Assembly (NCBI GenBank): GCA_902775985.1
Contig: CACYOR010000006.1
Location: forward strand, 1-39,684
Direction: 5' to 3'
Length of the DNA stretch: 39,684 bases
Source: Oscillospiraceae bacterium
GTDB taxonomy: Bacteria; Bacillota; Clostridia; Oscillospirales; Oscillospiraceae
The stretch's first letter is position 1. Each line of letters begins with the position of its first letter. The translations under genes were made by a program, and so were the position numbers. The notes beneath the pieces were generated by a model. That model was not told where the DNA came from. It made no database searches and worked only from the letters and a program-made list of their open reading frames with translations. Below are positions 7,448-17,047 of the stretch, one piece after another.

Positions 7448-7711
7448 TTACTGAGCAATCTCTTCGTAAACAGAGACCTTCTTGCGGTCCTTGCCCATAC
7501 GCTCAAACTTCACAGTGCCGTCCACAAGGGCGAACAGAGTGTCATCCTTACCCTTACCGACGTTGGTACCCGGGTGGATTTTCGTTCCGCGCTGTCTGAC
7601 AAGGATGTTGCCGGCCAGGACGAACTGTCCATCGGCTCTCTTTGCACCAAGACGCTTGGACTCACTGTCGCGGCCGTTCTTGGTAGAACCCATACCTTTT
7701 TTATGTGCCAT
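7448..7711 (-). CDS. rpmA: 50S ribosomal protein L27
   Basis: This 87-residue L27 has the conserved N-terminal tail that reaches the peptidyl-transferase centre ([15 protein letters not shown]) and the core [14 protein letters not shown]. Unlike L27 of Bacillus and Staphylococcus, it begins directly at MAHKKG and has no cleavable N-terminal extension. Consistent with this, the Prp protease gene (ysxB) that usually lies between rplU and rpmA is missing; only 40 bases separate them. It is cotranscribed with rplU. A good ribosome site (GGAGG) lies upstream. Confidence 0.98.
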   Translation of the reverse strand: MAHKKGMGSTKNGRDSESKRLGAKRADGQFVLAGNILVRQRGTKIHPGTNVGKGKDDTLFALVDGTVKFERMGKDRKKVSVYEEIAQ

Positions 7712-7751
7712 TTAGGTTACACCTCCATTAGTCAATATCAGTTGCGGAAAA

Positions 7752-8066
7752 TCAGGCGTTGATCGCTTCGATCTGGACCTTGGTGTAGGGCTGACGATGG
7801 CCCTGGGTACGACGATAACCCTTTTTCGGCTTCATCTTGTAGACACGGACCTTCGCGCTCTTGCCGTTCTTCACCACATTTGCGGTGACGGAAGCGCCTT
7901 CGATCACAGGAGCACCAAACTTGGCATCCTCGCCATCGACAACAGCCAGAACCTGGTCGAACTTCACAGACTCACCGGCTGCAACGTCCAGCTTCTCAAC
8001 GAAGATAACGTCACCCTCAGCCACGCGATACTGCTTGCCGCCAGTCACGATGATAGCATGCTTCAT
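7752..8066 (-). CDS. rplU: 50S ribosomal protein L21
   Basis: This 104-residue L21 has the start [18 protein letters not shown] and the C-terminal [15 protein letters not shown] signature that contacts 23S rRNA. The start at 8066 is set by GGGAGGAAATTTTC immediately upstream and by family length; a longer in-frame reading to 8165 runs through the leader and promoter. It is the first gene of the rplU-rpmA unit, transcribed from 8148-8176 with a leader of about 75 bases. Confidence 0.98.
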   Translation of the reverse strand: MKHAIIVTGGKQYRVAEGDVIFVEKLDVAAGESVKFDQVLAVVDGEDAKFGAPVIEGASVTANVVKNGKSAKVRVYKMKPKKGYRRTQGHRQPYTKVQIEAINA

Positions 8067-8141
8067 GAAAATTTCCTCCCTCTTTTCAGGACTCGCTCTT
8101 GAGGTGGAGATCAAATCCCACTTAAACCCCTTCGATGCGGC
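8067..8141 (-). promoter_or_regulatory. rplU mRNA leader, candidate L21 autoregulatory leader
   Basis: The leader between the promoter and rplU can form a short hairpin on the reverse strand (GTGGGA near 8119 with TCCAC near 8104). It also has conserved-looking purine-rich segments before the ribosome site. Many Firmicutes carry an L21 leader RNA (RF00559) here for feedback control. I recognise the position more firmly than the exact consensus. Confidence 0.4.
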
Positions 8142-8147
8142 TTTAGT

Positions 8148-8176
8148 ACTATACCATGCGGGCACAGCAATGTCAA
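8148..8176 (-). promoter_or_regulatory. Sigma-A promoter of rplU-rpmA
   Basis: On the reverse strand TTGACA (8171-8176), 17 bases and TATAGT (8148-8153): a near-consensus strong promoter suited to ribosomal protein genes. Confidence 0.85.
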
Positions 8177-8189
8177 CAATTATTATCAG

Positions 8190-8211
8190 AAAAATTGTGT
8201 TTTTCTCACAA
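8190..8211 (-). terminator. Weak possible terminator of the lipoprotein gene
   Basis: On the reverse strand a 5-bp stem (8195-8199 with 8207-8211) is followed by five T residues and lies about 10 bases after the lipoprotein stop. The stem is short and A/T-rich, so this is tentative. Confidence 0.35.
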
Positions 8212-8219
8212 AAATCTGC

Positions 8220-9584
8220 TTATCCCACCGGCTGGACGTTGCTTTCGGATACGAGCTGCACGCCGCCGGTCTTCCCATTGGTGGAAATCATATAGTGATG
8301 CGTCTGCCCTGTCACATCCGAATAGCTGAGCATCAGATTCGGCAGTCCCTCCGGCACAAGAGCCACGACCTGAAGCGCGGCATTTTGCACTTTGCTGCCA
8401 AACCAGAGTTCGTCCTTTTCATAGAAGCGATCCACATAATACACAGAGGATAGCTTGACATCGTAAGCCATTCCATTTACAGCAATACAGAATTCTTCCC
8501 CACCGTTGTCGACCTCCACCCGGTCAAGGAAAGTGTAATTGCCGCTCTCTGCCTCAGCTTGCCTCAACACCTGTACAGTGCCGCTTTCGCTCCGGGTTTC
8601 CGGGAGCCATCTGTCGTCAATTTTCCCCTTCAACTCGCCATAGGGGATGCCGAATTGAGCAATTCCCGCCGCATAGGGGCCCAGCTCATACAGGGACGAG
8701 AAGACAACAAGTCCTTTTTCATCAAAATACCAGGAGCCCTGTCGTAAAAGCTTGGCAAAGGTGCCATAAAAGTCATTGTCTGGAATCCAATCCAGATAGA
8801 TATGGTCGTAGAGATCCGGATCCGTCTCCGTCAGACCGATCATATAGTAGATGATGCAGTCACGCAGCGCCGGATAATTTGAGGTCAGATCTTCCAGCTG
8901 AAGCCGTTCCCCGTTGTAGGCGTCAAAAACGAAGGCCTCCTGGGCATAGTTGCCGTGTGCGCCGCCTGTATAGTCATAATAGGTATAGATAATATTGATC
9001 AACTGATCGTCCACGCGCGCGGTGGCTGCCGTTCTGCTGGAAGAATACTCCGTCGGCATACCGGCATTTCCGGACTGGCGGACATACGCGTAGTTGTCCT
9101 CCGCCATCTCCAGCATGCCGTTATAGCCAAAGCTGCCTTCCACGTTCTCATCGCCCATGTAGTAGGTCTCATCTAATAACGACAACTGACTGTTGATTGC
9201 ATTGGCGCTTGCCAGTCTGTCCTCCATTGTCACAATCGGCGTGTCATATGTGAAGGTCAGAATCCGCTGCGTTCCCTCTTCCGGATCAAAATTCTCGTAA
9301 CTCGTATGCCGGAAATTAATAATCACTTGATTGGGAGTGGTCGGCAGTTCCGCCTGTACCGGCAGCGTCTCCTGTACCGGAGATTCCGTCGGCGTGATCG
9401 TGGGAAGGACATTTGGCAGCGGTGTTTCGATCACGATGGGTTTATCCGTTGCGGCCGCCTGCTCGTCACCGGCTTTCAGATCCGGAAGAGGCGGCAGCTC
9501 AATATCCTTCAATTTATGAAGGCCGCAAGCGCTCAGCGAGCCAAGCATCGCAAGTGCCAGCAAGAGACAAAATATTCTTTTCAC
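8220..9584 (-). CDS. Lipoprotein with DUF4163/DUF3298-like (RsiV-type) domains
   Basis: This 454-residue protein has a lipoprotein signal peptide (KRIFCLLLALAMLG, lipobox LSAC). A Thr/Pro-rich linker (about 35-90) follows, then a folded region whose GGAHGNYAQEAFVFDAYNGERLQLEDL and ELGPYAAGIAQFGIPYGELKG segments are typical of DUF4163 and DUF3298, the extracellular part of RsiV-type proteins. RsiV binds lysozyme, but here there is no sigma factor partner and the protein is anchored by lipid, so the ligand is unknown. The start is GTG at 9582-9584, one base after the CYTH gene stop and seven bases after GGAG; ATG codons upstream have no ribosome site. It appears to be cotranscribed with the CYTH gene. 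Confidence 0.75.
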   Translation of the reverse strand: MKRIFCLLLALAMLGSLSACGLHKLKDIELPPLPDLKAGDEQAAATDKPIVIETPLPNVLPTITPTESPVQETLPVQAELPTTPNQVIINFRHTSYENFDPEEGTQRILTFTYDTPIVTMEDRLASANAINSQLSLLDETYYMGDENVEGSFGYNGMLEMAEDNYAYVRQSGNAGMPTEYSSSRTAATARVDDQLINIIYTYYDYTGGAHGNYAQEAFVFDAYNGERLQLEDLTSNYPALRDCIIYYMIGLTETDPDLYDHIYLDWIPDNDFYGTFAKLLRQGSWYFDEKGLVVFSSLYELGPYAAGIAQFGIPYGELKGKIDDRWLPETRSESGTVQVLRQAEAESGNYTFLDRVEVDNGGEEFCIAVNGMAYDVKLSSVYYVDRFYEKDELWFGSKVQNAALQVVALVPEGLPNLMLSYSDVTGQTHHYMISTNGKTGGVQLVSESNVQPVG

Positions 9585-9585
9585 T

Positions 9586-10086
9586 TTATAACTCCTTTTC
9601 ATCTTCCGCGGGAATTGTCTTCGCAAGGGCAGAATTGGTGTAGCGCTTATCCCCTGTCACCTCGCGCAGCACCTCGATATCCGGCGGAAAATCGATATGC
9701 TGATCTTCTGCGTTCAGTTCAAGTTCCATATAGGCCTGCTTTGACCAGAACGGGAACAGATCAATTTCAAAGGCCTGGTTCAGATACTTCAGCACCCAGC
9801 GCTCTTTTTCGATGGTACGGCGATTGGGATCCGCCTGAGTCAAAAGCATCTCATACTCATCCCGGGAGATCTCCCTCTCCTTTTCAATGCGCCGCATATT
9901 GCTGAGCTTTTGTTTCACGGTGTACGTATAGCTCACATGATCCTCGTACACCCGTTTGCGTACCCGCGCGGATTTTCCGGGCACAGCCAATAAATAGGTC
10001 TGGGTTATCCTTGAGCCCTGCGCGTGCTGCTCAAGCCACCGGCGTTCCGGGCGGCGGATCAGGAATTTCCGTTCAATTTCATACAT
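9586..10086 (-). CDS. CYTH-domain (triphosphate tunnel) protein
   Basis: This protein of about 166 residues has the signature of the CYTH superfamily: EIERKFLI at the N terminus (the ExExK motif), then ITQTYLL, ARVRKR, YTVKQK and IEKERWVL strands of alternating charged residues that line the tunnel. The family hydrolyses inorganic triphosphate or makes cyclic nucleotides, using Mg2+ or Mn2+; the bacterial short forms are usually tripolyphosphatases. A start four codons earlier (10098) is possible, but it would leave only about three bases of leader after the -10 at 10108-10113. The next gene, a lipoprotein, starts one base after its stop. Confidence 0.85.
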   Translation of the reverse strand: MYEIERKFLIRRPERRWLEQHAQGSRITQTYLLAVPGKSARVRKRVYEDHVSYTYTVKQKLSNMRRIEKEREISRDEYEMLLTQADPNRRTIEKERWVLKYLNQAFEIDLFPFWSKQAYMELELNAEDQHIDFPPDIEVLREVTGDKRYTNSALAKTIPAEDEKEL

Positions 10087-10107
10087 ATCTTTTTCCATAG
10101 TGCGGGT

Positions 10108-10136
10108 ATTATACCATAAGTCGCAGAGCGAAACAA
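10108..10136 (-). promoter_or_regulatory. Promoter of the CYTH-lipoprotein unit
   Basis: On the reverse strand a perfect TATAAT (10108-10113) is 17 bases from a weak TTGTTT (10131-10136). The -35 overlaps the last bases of the fhs terminator, so the two units are packed together. Confidence 0.6.
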
Positions 10137-10167
10137 GCCCTCCGGCAAAACACTGCCGGAGGGCTTG
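10131..10167 (-). terminator. Terminator at the end of the purine operon (after fhs)
   Basis: A perfect 14-bp stem (10134-10147 with 10154-10167) with a six-base loop starts 18 bases after the fhs stop. Only three T residues follow, but the stem is very stable. Confidence 0.75.
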
Positions 10168-10185
10168 TAAGTATCACGATTCAGA

Positions 10186-11856
10186 TCAAAAGAGTCCGGT
10201 GATCACACCGTTTTCGTCGACATCGATCCGCTCCGCGGCGGGAGATTTCGGGAGGCCAGGCATCGTCATAATATCACCGGTCAGCGCAACCAGGAAGCCG
10301 GCACCGGCAGAAACCTTCAGATTTCTTACCGCAACGGTAAAGTTCTCCGGTGCGCCGAGCAGTGCGGGATCGTCCGAAAAGCTGTACTGCGTTTTGGCCA
10401 CGCAGACCGGGAGCTTATCAAATCCGAGCGCCGTCAGCTCCTGGGCCTGCTTTTTGGCCTTGCTCGTCAACTGGACACCGTCGGCGTGATAAATCCGTCT
10501 GGCCAGCGTGTTCAGTTTGTCCTCAATTCCCTCTTCCAGTTCATAGGAGAAGCGGAAGCTGTTTTCCTGCTCGCAGAGGCGGAGAACCTCCTGGGCCAGT
10601 TTGATGCCGCCCTCGCCGCCTTTAGCCCAGACTTCACTGAGGGCAACGTTGACGCCAAGCTGCCGGCATTCCGCTTCCACCAGCGCCAGTTCCGCCTGCG
10701 TATCGCTGGGAAATGCGTTGATGGCAACCACACAGGGCAGTCCATAGACCGATGTGATATTCTCCACGTGCCGGAGCAGGTTCGGAAGTCCGCGTTTCAG
10801 GGCCTCCAGATTCTCCGTATTGAGGTTTTCTTTCTTAACGCCGCCGTGGTACTTGAGCGCACGCACGGTCGCAACGATCACGACCGCGTTCGGCTTCAGG
10901 CCGGCCAGACGGCATTTGATATCCAAGAACTTCTCCGCACCGAGGTCCGCGCCGAAACCCGCCTCGGTAACCGTATAATCTGCCAGGCGAAGGGCCAACT
11001 TCGTTGCTGTCACCGAATTGCAGCCGTGCGCGATATTGGCAAAGGGGCCCCCATGTACCAATGCGGGGGTTCCCTCCAGCGTCTGTACCAGATTTGGTTT
11101 CAGCGCATCCTTCAGAAGCGCTGCCATAGCTCCCTGCGCTTTCAAATCCGATGCCGTCACCGGCTTGCCGGCATAGGTATAGCCGACGACGACCCGTCCC
11201 AGTCTCTGCTTGAGGTCGGTGATATCGGAGGCAAGGCACAGGATCGCCATGATCTCGCTGGCCACGGTGATGTCAAAACCATCCTCACGCGGCACACCGT
11301 TGGGCTGACCGCCCAGGCCGTCAACGATGTTACGCAGCTGACGGTCGTTCATATCCACGCAGCGTCTCCAGACGATGCGCTTGGGATCAATCCCGAGGCT
11401 GTTTCCCTGCTGAATGTGATTGTCCAGCATAGCGGCAAGCAGATTGTTTGCCGCGCCGATGGCATGAAAATCGCCGGTAAAATGGAGATTGATATCCTCC
11501 ATGGGAACGACCTGCGCGTAGCCGCCGCCGGCAGCGCCGCCTTTCAGGCCGAAAACAGGACCGAGGCTCGGCTCACGCAGGGCAGCCATTGCGTTTTTCC
11601 CCAGTTTACGAAGCGCGTCCGTCAGGCCGATCGTGGTCGTGGTTTTCCCCTCTCCGGCAGGCGTGGGATTGATAGCCGTGACAAGGATCAGTTTTCCGTT
11701 CTCTCTATCGGAAGGCAACAGTTTTGGATCGATCTTTGCCTTATAGCGGCCGTATGGCTCCAGGGCTTCATCGGGGATCCCTGCTTTTTCAGCGATCTCC
11801 CCAATCGGCTGCAGCTTACAGCGCTGGGCAATTTCAATATCACTCAGATAAGCCAT
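10186..11856 (-). CDS. fhs: Formate-tetrahydrofolate ligase
   Basis: This 556-residue enzyme makes 10-formyl-THF from formate, THF and ATP. The P-loop-like motif [14 protein letters not shown] (about 65-78) and the conserved [23 protein letters not shown] stretch (split across about 94-117) identify it. HFTGDFHAI and the [14 protein letters not shown] block further on are also invariant features. Length is normal. It is the last gene of the purine operon. Its ATG follows the guaB stop by three bases, and the ribosome site GGAG overlaps that stop codon. Its product is the formyl donor for PurN and PurH in the same operon, which explains the location. Confidence 0.97.
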   Translation of the reverse strand: MAYLSDIEIAQRCKLQPIGEIAEKAGIPDEALEPYGRYKAKIDPKLLPSDRENGKLILVTAINPTPAGEGKTTTTIGLTDALRKLGKNAMAALREPSLGPVFGLKGGAAGGGYAQVVPMEDINLHFTGDFHAIGAANNLLAAMLDNHIQQGNSLGIDPKRIVWRRCVDMNDRQLRNIVDGLGGQPNGVPREDGFDITVASEIMAILCLASDITDLKQRLGRVVVGYTYAGKPVTASDLKAQGAMAALLKDALKPNLVQTLEGTPALVHGGPFANIAHGCNSVTATKLALRLADYTVTEAGFGADLGAEKFLDIKCRLAGLKPNAVVIVATVRALKYHGGVKKENLNTENLEALKRGLPNLLRHVENITSVYGLPCVVAINAFPSDTQAELALVEAECRQLGVNVALSEVWAKGGEGGIKLAQEVLRLCEQENSFRFSYELEEGIEDKLNTLARRIYHADGVQLTSKAKKQAQELTALGFDKLPVCVAKTQYSFSDDPALLGAPENFTVAVRNLKVSAGAGFLVALTGDIMTMPGLPKSPAAERIDVDENGVITGLF

Positions 11857-11859
11857 GGT

Positions 11860-13365
11860 TTACTCCTTTCCCAGCGTGGCGCGCAATGTCACATCGTGAT
11901 AGCCTCCTTCAACGATGCTGGTCGCGGAAACCACCGTAAGTCTCGCCTTCTCCTGGAGTTCAGGAATCGAGATCGCGCCGACGTTGCACATGGTAGACTT
12001 TACCTTATAGAGGCTCTTTGCCACGTTGTCCTGGAGTGATCCGGCATAGACCACATAGGAGTCAACACCCTCTTCAAAGGCAAGCGTGTTTTTACCGCCC
12101 AGATCATAGCGCTGCCAGTTGCGGGCACGGTTGGAGCCCTCGCCCCAATACTCCTTCACATACTGACCGTTGATGAACAGCTTGGGCGTGGGAGATTCGT
12201 CAAAGCGGGCAAAGTAGCGGCCCAGCATGACAAAGTCGGCGCCCATCGCCAAGGCGAGTGTAATGTGATAGTCGTGCACGATGCCGCCGTCCGAGCAAAC
12301 CGGGACATAAATGCCGGTTTCTTTGAAGTATTCGTCACGGGCCGCCGCCACTTCGATCAGCGCGGTAGCCTGTCCTCGGCCGATGCCTTTGGTCTCGCGG
12401 GTGATGCAGATAGAGCCGCCTCCGATACCGACTTTCACGAAGTCGGCACCAGCCTTCGCCAGGAATAAAAAGCCCTCCCGGTCGACTACGTTACCGGCGC
12501 CGACCTTGACCTTGTCACCATATTTCTCGCGAATGAACTCGATGGTCTTTTTCTGCCAGATGGAATGGCCCTCTGAGGAGTCAATGCAGAGCACATCCGC
12601 ACCAGCGTCCACCAGAGCGGGTACGCGCTGGGCATAGTCACGGGAATTGATGCCCGCACCGACCATGTAGCGCTTCTGCTCATCCTGCAGGCTCAGCGGA
12701 TGCTCTTTATGCTCGGCATAGTCCTTGCGGAAGACGAAATACAGCAGATGGTCGTTCTTGTCAACGATTGGCAGAGAATTGAGCTTATGCTCCCAGATAA
12801 TGTCATTGGCCTCTTTCAGCGTCGTGCCCTCCGGGGCCGTGACCAATTTCTCACGCGGAGTCATAAAATCACGGACAAGCGCGTCCGTGCTCATGCGGGA
12901 CACACGATAGTCGCGGCTGGTGACAATGCCGAGCAGCTTGCCGTTGGGGCTGGCGTCTTCGGTGATGGCAATGGTGGAGAAGCCGTTTTTCTCCTTGAGC
13001 GCCAGCACATCCGCCAGGGTGTTCTCAGGCGTCAGATTTGAGGCGCTGGGGACGAAACCGGCTTTATAGGTTTTCACGCGGCGAACCATGGCGGCCTCGT
13101 TCTCAATGGACTGGGAACCGTAGATAAAGGACATACCGCCCTCTTTTGCCAGGGCAACGGCCATGGTATCGTTGGAAACAGACTGCATGATGGCCGACAC
13201 CATGGGGATATTCAGGCAAATCGGGCACTCCTCTTCCCCTTTGCGATATTTCACCAGCGGTGTACGCAGGGACACATTGTCGGGAATGCAGGTCTCAGAG
13301 GTATAGCCGGGGATCAGAAGATACTCATTAAAGGTACGGGAGGGTTCAGAGTAGTAAAAAGCCAT
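11860..13365 (-). CDS. guaB: IMP dehydrogenase, Tritrichomonas-like class
   Basis: This 501-residue enzyme oxidises IMP to XMP with NAD+. The TIM barrel is interrupted by two CBS domains (about 111-225). The catalytic loop is [20 protein letters not shown] with the nucleophile C320, followed by T322, and the flap carries R419-Y420 in [10 protein letters not shown]262 is the NAD-site aspartate. These residues fall one position from Cys319, Thr321, Arg418, Tyr419 and Asp261 of Tritrichomonas foetus IMPDH, which it resembles more than typical bacterial GuaB (whose loop reads GPGSIC-TTR). It is encoded between purL and fhs and commits operon flux to guanine nucleotides. GAGAGG precedes the ATG. 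Confidence 0.95.
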   Translation of the reverse strand: MAFYYSEPSRTFNEYLLIPGYTSETCIPDNVSLRTPLVKYRKGEEECPICLNIPMVSAIMQSVSNDTMAVALAKEGGMSFIYGSQSIENEAAMVRRVKTYKAGFVPSASNLTPENTLADVLALKEKNGFSTIAITEDASPNGKLLGIVTSRDYRVSRMSTDALVRDFMTPREKLVTAPEGTTLKEANDIIWEHKLNSLPIVDKNDHLLYFVFRKDYAEHKEHPLSLQDEQKRYMVGAGINSRDYAQRVPALVDAGADVLCIDSSEGHSIWQKKTIEFIREKYGDKVKVGAGNVVDREGFLFLAKAGADFVKVGIGGGSICITRETKGIGRGQATALIEVAAARDEYFKETGIYVPVCSDGGIVHDYHITLALAMGADFVMLGRYFARFDESPTPKLFINGQYVKEYWGEGSNRARNWQRYDLGGKNTLAFEEGVDSYVVYAGSLQDNVAKSLYKVKSTMCNVGAISIPELQEKARLTVVSATSIVEGGYHDVTLRATLGKE

Positions 13366-13375
13366 ATAGCACCTC

Positions 13376-16300
13376 TCAATTAAAATATTTCACTGCCGAG
13401 CGGAACAGGCCCATGTCCTGCTTGCCCGGGACGTTACGATAGAGATTCTTGCCGACGCGCTCACTGTGCCCCATTTTTCCAAGGACGCGTCCATCCGGTG
13501 AGGTGATGCCTTCAATGGCAAACAGCGAGCCGTTGGGATTGAATGCCGTATCCATGCTCGGCTTGCCGTTGAGGTCAACATACTGGGTTGCAATCTGTCC
13601 TCGGGCAGCAAGTTCACGGATCAAGCTCTCCTCTGCCAGGAAACGGCCCTCACCGTGAGAGATTGGAACCGTATAGATTTCACCGACCTTTGTTTCCGCA
13701 AGCCAGGGCGAAAGATTTGTGCACACACAGGTACGTACCAGCTTGGACTGATGGCGGCCAATGGTATTGAAGCTCAGGGTCGGGCAGTGCTCGTCCGTGT
13801 CAAGGATGCGGCCATAGGGCACAAGTCCAAGCTTGATCAGCGCCTGAAAACCGTTGCAAATGCCAAGCATCAGGCCGTCGCGGCGATTCAACAGTTCTTC
13901 GACCTGTTCCTTAATGGATGGGTTGCGGAAGAATGCCGTAATAAACTTGGCAGAGCCATCGGGTTCATCGCCGCCGGAAAAACCGCCGGGAATCAGAACC
14001 GTCTGGGCTGTTTTCATCGCCTGGCTGAAACGCTCCACGCTTTCGGCCACATCCGCTGCCGTCAGGTTGCGAACAACGAGGATCTCCGCCTTACCGCCGG
14101 CCTCCATCCAGGCCCGCGCCGTGTCGTATTCACAGTTCGTTCCCGGAAAGACAGGGATCAGAGCCTTGGGTTTTGCCGTCTTCAAAGCAGGCGCCATTGC
14201 ATGTCCATCGTCAAAGGCAAAACAGGGCACATCTGCAGCCTGCTCCTTTACGGAGTTGGGATAGACAGCTTCCAGCACACCCTCATTTATGGAAAGCAGA
14301 TCAGCCAGTGTCACGCAGTCTTTGGAAATACAAACCTTCGATTCAGCGCTTGTCCAACCGAGCAGGAAAGTGTCCTCCACTTCGCCCGACAGCTCTGCCA
14401 CGATCGCACCAGGCATGGGATCGTACCAGTCCACGTCTGCCTCAGCTTTGAAGCCGATCTCATTGCCAAAGCCCATATTCATGACCGCTTCTGCCAATCC
14501 GTGTTCGACCGCCCAGGCAGAAAGGACTTTTCCTTCGCGTTTCAGCGCAAGAAGTCTGTCCCAAGCTTTTTTAAGACTCTCCGGATCGCTTCCGGAAAAG
14601 AGGCAAACCGGATGCTCCGCTCCCTTGAAATCGGTTGAGAGAAGCTCCTGCGCCTTCAGAGGGGCAATCGCAAAAGAGATCAAAGTCGGAGGAACATCTT
14701 TGTCCAGGAAACTGCCGGACATGGAGTCCTTGCCGCCAATCGCGGCCGCGCCAAGCTCAAGCTGGGCATCCAGCGCGCCAAGGAGCGCCGCAAAAGGCTT
14801 ACCCCAGCGCTCCGGCTCATCCCGCAGTTTCTCAAAGAATTCCTGAAAGCTCAGATACGCCTTGTGATAATCACCGCCGGCCGCAACCAACTTGGCTATG
14901 GATAGATAGACCGAGTCATGGGCGCCGCCGTAACAGTCTGCGCTCATGCGCTCCGGGTTAAAGCCCCAGGCCATCACGCTGGCGTCGTCACTGTGCTGTC
15001 CGGGTAAGACCGGAAAGAGCGCCGCCATCGCCTGGGACGGGCTGCGCTGCGTCTTACCGCCAAAAGGCATCAGCAGGCTTCCGGCACCAATGGTACTGTC
15101 GAAACGCTCAACAAGGCCACGACGGCTGGCACAGGCCAGACAGGATGCCATGCTTCTCAAATCTTCTGCACAATGAGTGTTTTTGTTCTCTGCTACTGCG
15201 TCAACTTTTACCCTGCTGTGCTTTACCGCACCGTTGGTGTTTAAGAAATTCCGGGACAGATCCGCAATCACCTTGTCACGCCACCGCATAACCATGCGGG
15301 CTTCTTCTGTCACCACGGCAACGGGATAGGCTTCCAGGTTTTCCTTCCCGGCTGCCAGAATAAAGGCATCCACATCTTCGGGAGCGACGACGACAGCCAT
15401 GCGCTCCTGTGATTCTGAGATCGCCAGTTCTGTTCCGTCCAGACCATCGTATTTTTTCCGAACAGCGTCCAGATCAATCCGCAGTCCGTCAGCCAGTTCC
15501 CCGATCGCGACCGAGACGCCTCCCGCGCCGAAATCGTTGCAACGCTTAATCAGTCGGGTCACATTGCCGTCCCGGAAGAGGCGCTGAAGTTTACGCTCCT
15601 CCGGTGCGTTGCCCTTCTGCACTTCGCTGGCCATAGTGCTGAGGGACTTTTTGTTGTGGCTCTTGGAAGAGCCGGTCGCCCCGCCGATGCCGTCGCGTCC
15701 GGTTCGCCCGCCAAGCAGGATAACCACGTCTCCTGCTTCGGGCCGCTCCCGGCGGACATTGACCGCAGGGGCAGCGGCTACAACGGCGCCGCACTCCAAA
15801 CGCTTGGCCACATACCCCTCATGATAAAGCTCTGCCACATGGCCGGTGGCAAGACCGATCTGGTTTCCGTAAGAGCTGTATCCGGCTGCCGCTGTCTGCG
15901 CCAGTTTCCGCTGCGGGAGTTTGCCTTCCAGCGTCTCCGCCAGGGTTTTTCTCGGATCTCCCCCGCCTGTGACACGCATAGCCTGATGCACATACGCGCG
16001 CCCGGAGAGCGGGTCGCGGATGCAGCCACCGATGCAGGTCGCCGCTCCGCCAAAGGGTTCGATCTCTGTCGGATGGTTATGTGTTTCGTTTTTGAACATG
16101 AGAAGCCAGTCCTGCTTCTCTCCGTCCACCTCCACAGGGGCATGGATGGAGCAGGCGTTGATCTCCTCCGATTCATCCAATTCTGGCAGCAGGCCACGTT
16201 TTTTCAGTGTTTTCGCTCCGATCGTCGCCAGATCCATCAAGGTGATCGGACGCGCAGCCGCTTTTTGCGGGCCATGGACCTCTTCTCTCGCGGCAAGATA

Positions 16301-17047
16301 CCGTTCAAAAGCCGCCTTTACTCGGACATCTTCCAATTCGATCTGGTCAATATGGGTCGAGAATGTTGTGTGGCGGCAATGATCGGACCAATAGGTATCC
16401 ACAACGCGGATCTCCGTCAGGCTTGGATCTCGTTTTTCATCCTCACGGAAATAACGCTGCAGAAATACCAGATCGTCCAGATCCATTGCAAGGCCCAGAC
16501 GTTCCAGTAAACCGGCGAGTTCATCGCGTTTCATTGAGCAAAAACCTTTGACCACTTCGATATCGGCCGGATGGCTGTATTCCATCTGCAGCGTCTCAGG
16601 CTTATCTAAACTTGCCTCCCGACTCTCGACCGGGTTGATCACATAGTGTTTGATTTTGAGAAGCTCTTCCCGGCTGATTGTTCCATATAAGGCATAGACC
16701 TTGGCCGTTCGCACAAGAGGACGATCTCCCGGCTGGAGAAGCTGAATGCACTGGGCAGCCGAATCCGCGCGCTGATCGAACTGTCCAGGCAGAGGCTCAA
16801 CCGCAAAGACATAGTCGGCATCCGAGAACTCCACTGTCTCATAAACAAGATCCAGCTGCGGCTCAGAGAAAACGGTCCCGCGGGCGCGCTGAAACAGTTC
16901 CTCGCTGATGTTTTCCACATCGTAACGGTTTAAAATGCGGATATCCGTAAGGCCCTCGATGCCAAGGAACGCACGGCAATCCGAAAGCAGCGCTGCGGCC
17001 TCCGGTGCAAGACCAGGTTTTTTTTCAACGAATACGCGAAAAATCAT
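13376..17047 (-). CDS. purL: Phosphoribosylformylglycinamidine synthase, fused single-chain PurL
   Basis: This 1,223-residue FGAM synthase combines the N-terminal PurS-like part, two ATP-binding AIRS-like halves and a C-terminal glutaminase. Visible motifs are [45 protein letters not shown] and the amidase [10 protein letters not shown] with catalytic Cys near residue 1064, then ISHGEGRF with the His-x-Glu pair. It converts FGAR plus glutamine and ATP to FGAM. The start at 17047 follows GGAGG by six bases and overlaps the purD 3' end by 23 bases; a start 14 codons earlier lacks a ribosome site. The glutaminase is complete here, in contrast to the PurF of the same operon. Confidence 0.96.
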   Translation of the reverse strand: MIFRVFVEKKPGLAPEAAALLSDCRAFLGIEGLTDIRILNRYDVENISEELFQRARGTVFSEPQLDLVYETVEFSDADYVFAVEPLPGQFDQRADSAAQCIQLLQPGDRPLVRTAKVYALYGTISREELLKIKHYVINPVESREASLDKPETLQMEYSHPADIEVVKGFCSMKRDELAGLLERLGLAMDLDDLVFLQRYFREDEKRDPSLTEIRVVDTYWSDHCRHTTFSTHIDQIELEDVRVKAAFERYLAAREEVHGPQKAAARPITLMDLATIGAKTLKKRGLLPELDESEEINACSIHAPVEVDGEKQDWLLMFKNETHNHPTEIEPFGGAATCIGGCIRDPLSGRAYVHQAMRVTGGGDPRKTLAETLEGKLPQRKLAQTAAAGYSSYGNQIGLATGHVAELYHEGYVAKRLECGAVVAAAPAVNVRRERPEAGDVVILLGGRTGRDGIGGATGSSKSHNKKSLSTMASEVQKGNAPEERKLQRLFRDGNVTRLIKRCNDFGAGGVSVAIGELADGLRIDLDAVRKKYDGLDGTELAISESQERMAVVVAPEDVDAFILAAGKENLEAYPVAVVTEEARMVMRWRDKVIADLSRNFLNTNGAVKHSRVKVDAVAENKNTHCAEDLRSMASCLACASRRGLVERFDSTIGAGSLLMPFGGKTQRSPSQAMAALFPVLPGQHSDDASVMAWGFNPERMSADCYGGAHDSVYLSIAKLVAAGGDYHKAYLSFQEFFEKLRDEPERWGKPFAALLGALDAQLELGAAAIGGKDSMSGSFLDKDVPPTLISFAIAPLKAQELLSTDFKGAEHPVCLFSGSDPESLKKAWDRLLALKREGKVLSAWAVEHGLAEAVMNMGFGNEIGFKAEADVDWYDPMPGAIVAELSGEVEDTFLLGWTSAESKVCISKDCVTLADLLSINEGVLEAVYPNSVKEQAADVPCFAFDDGHAMAPALKTAKPKALIPVFPGTNCEYDTARAWMEAGGKAEILVVRNLTAADVAESVERFSQAMKTAQTVLIPGGFSGGDEPDGSAKFITAFFRNPSIKEQVEELLNRRDGLMLGICNGFQALIKLGLVPYGRILDTDEHCPTLSFNTIGRHQSKLVRTCVCTNLSPWLAETKVGEIYTVPISHGEGRFLAEESLIRELAARGQIATQYVDLNGKPSMDTAFNPNGSLFAIEGITSPDGRVLGKMGHSERVGKNLYRNVPGKQDMGLFRSAVKYFN

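Noticed and set aside
10486..12039. Forward-strand open frame of 517 codons opposite fhs and guaB
   Set aside because: It is antisense to confirmed genes, with no domain or ribosome site.
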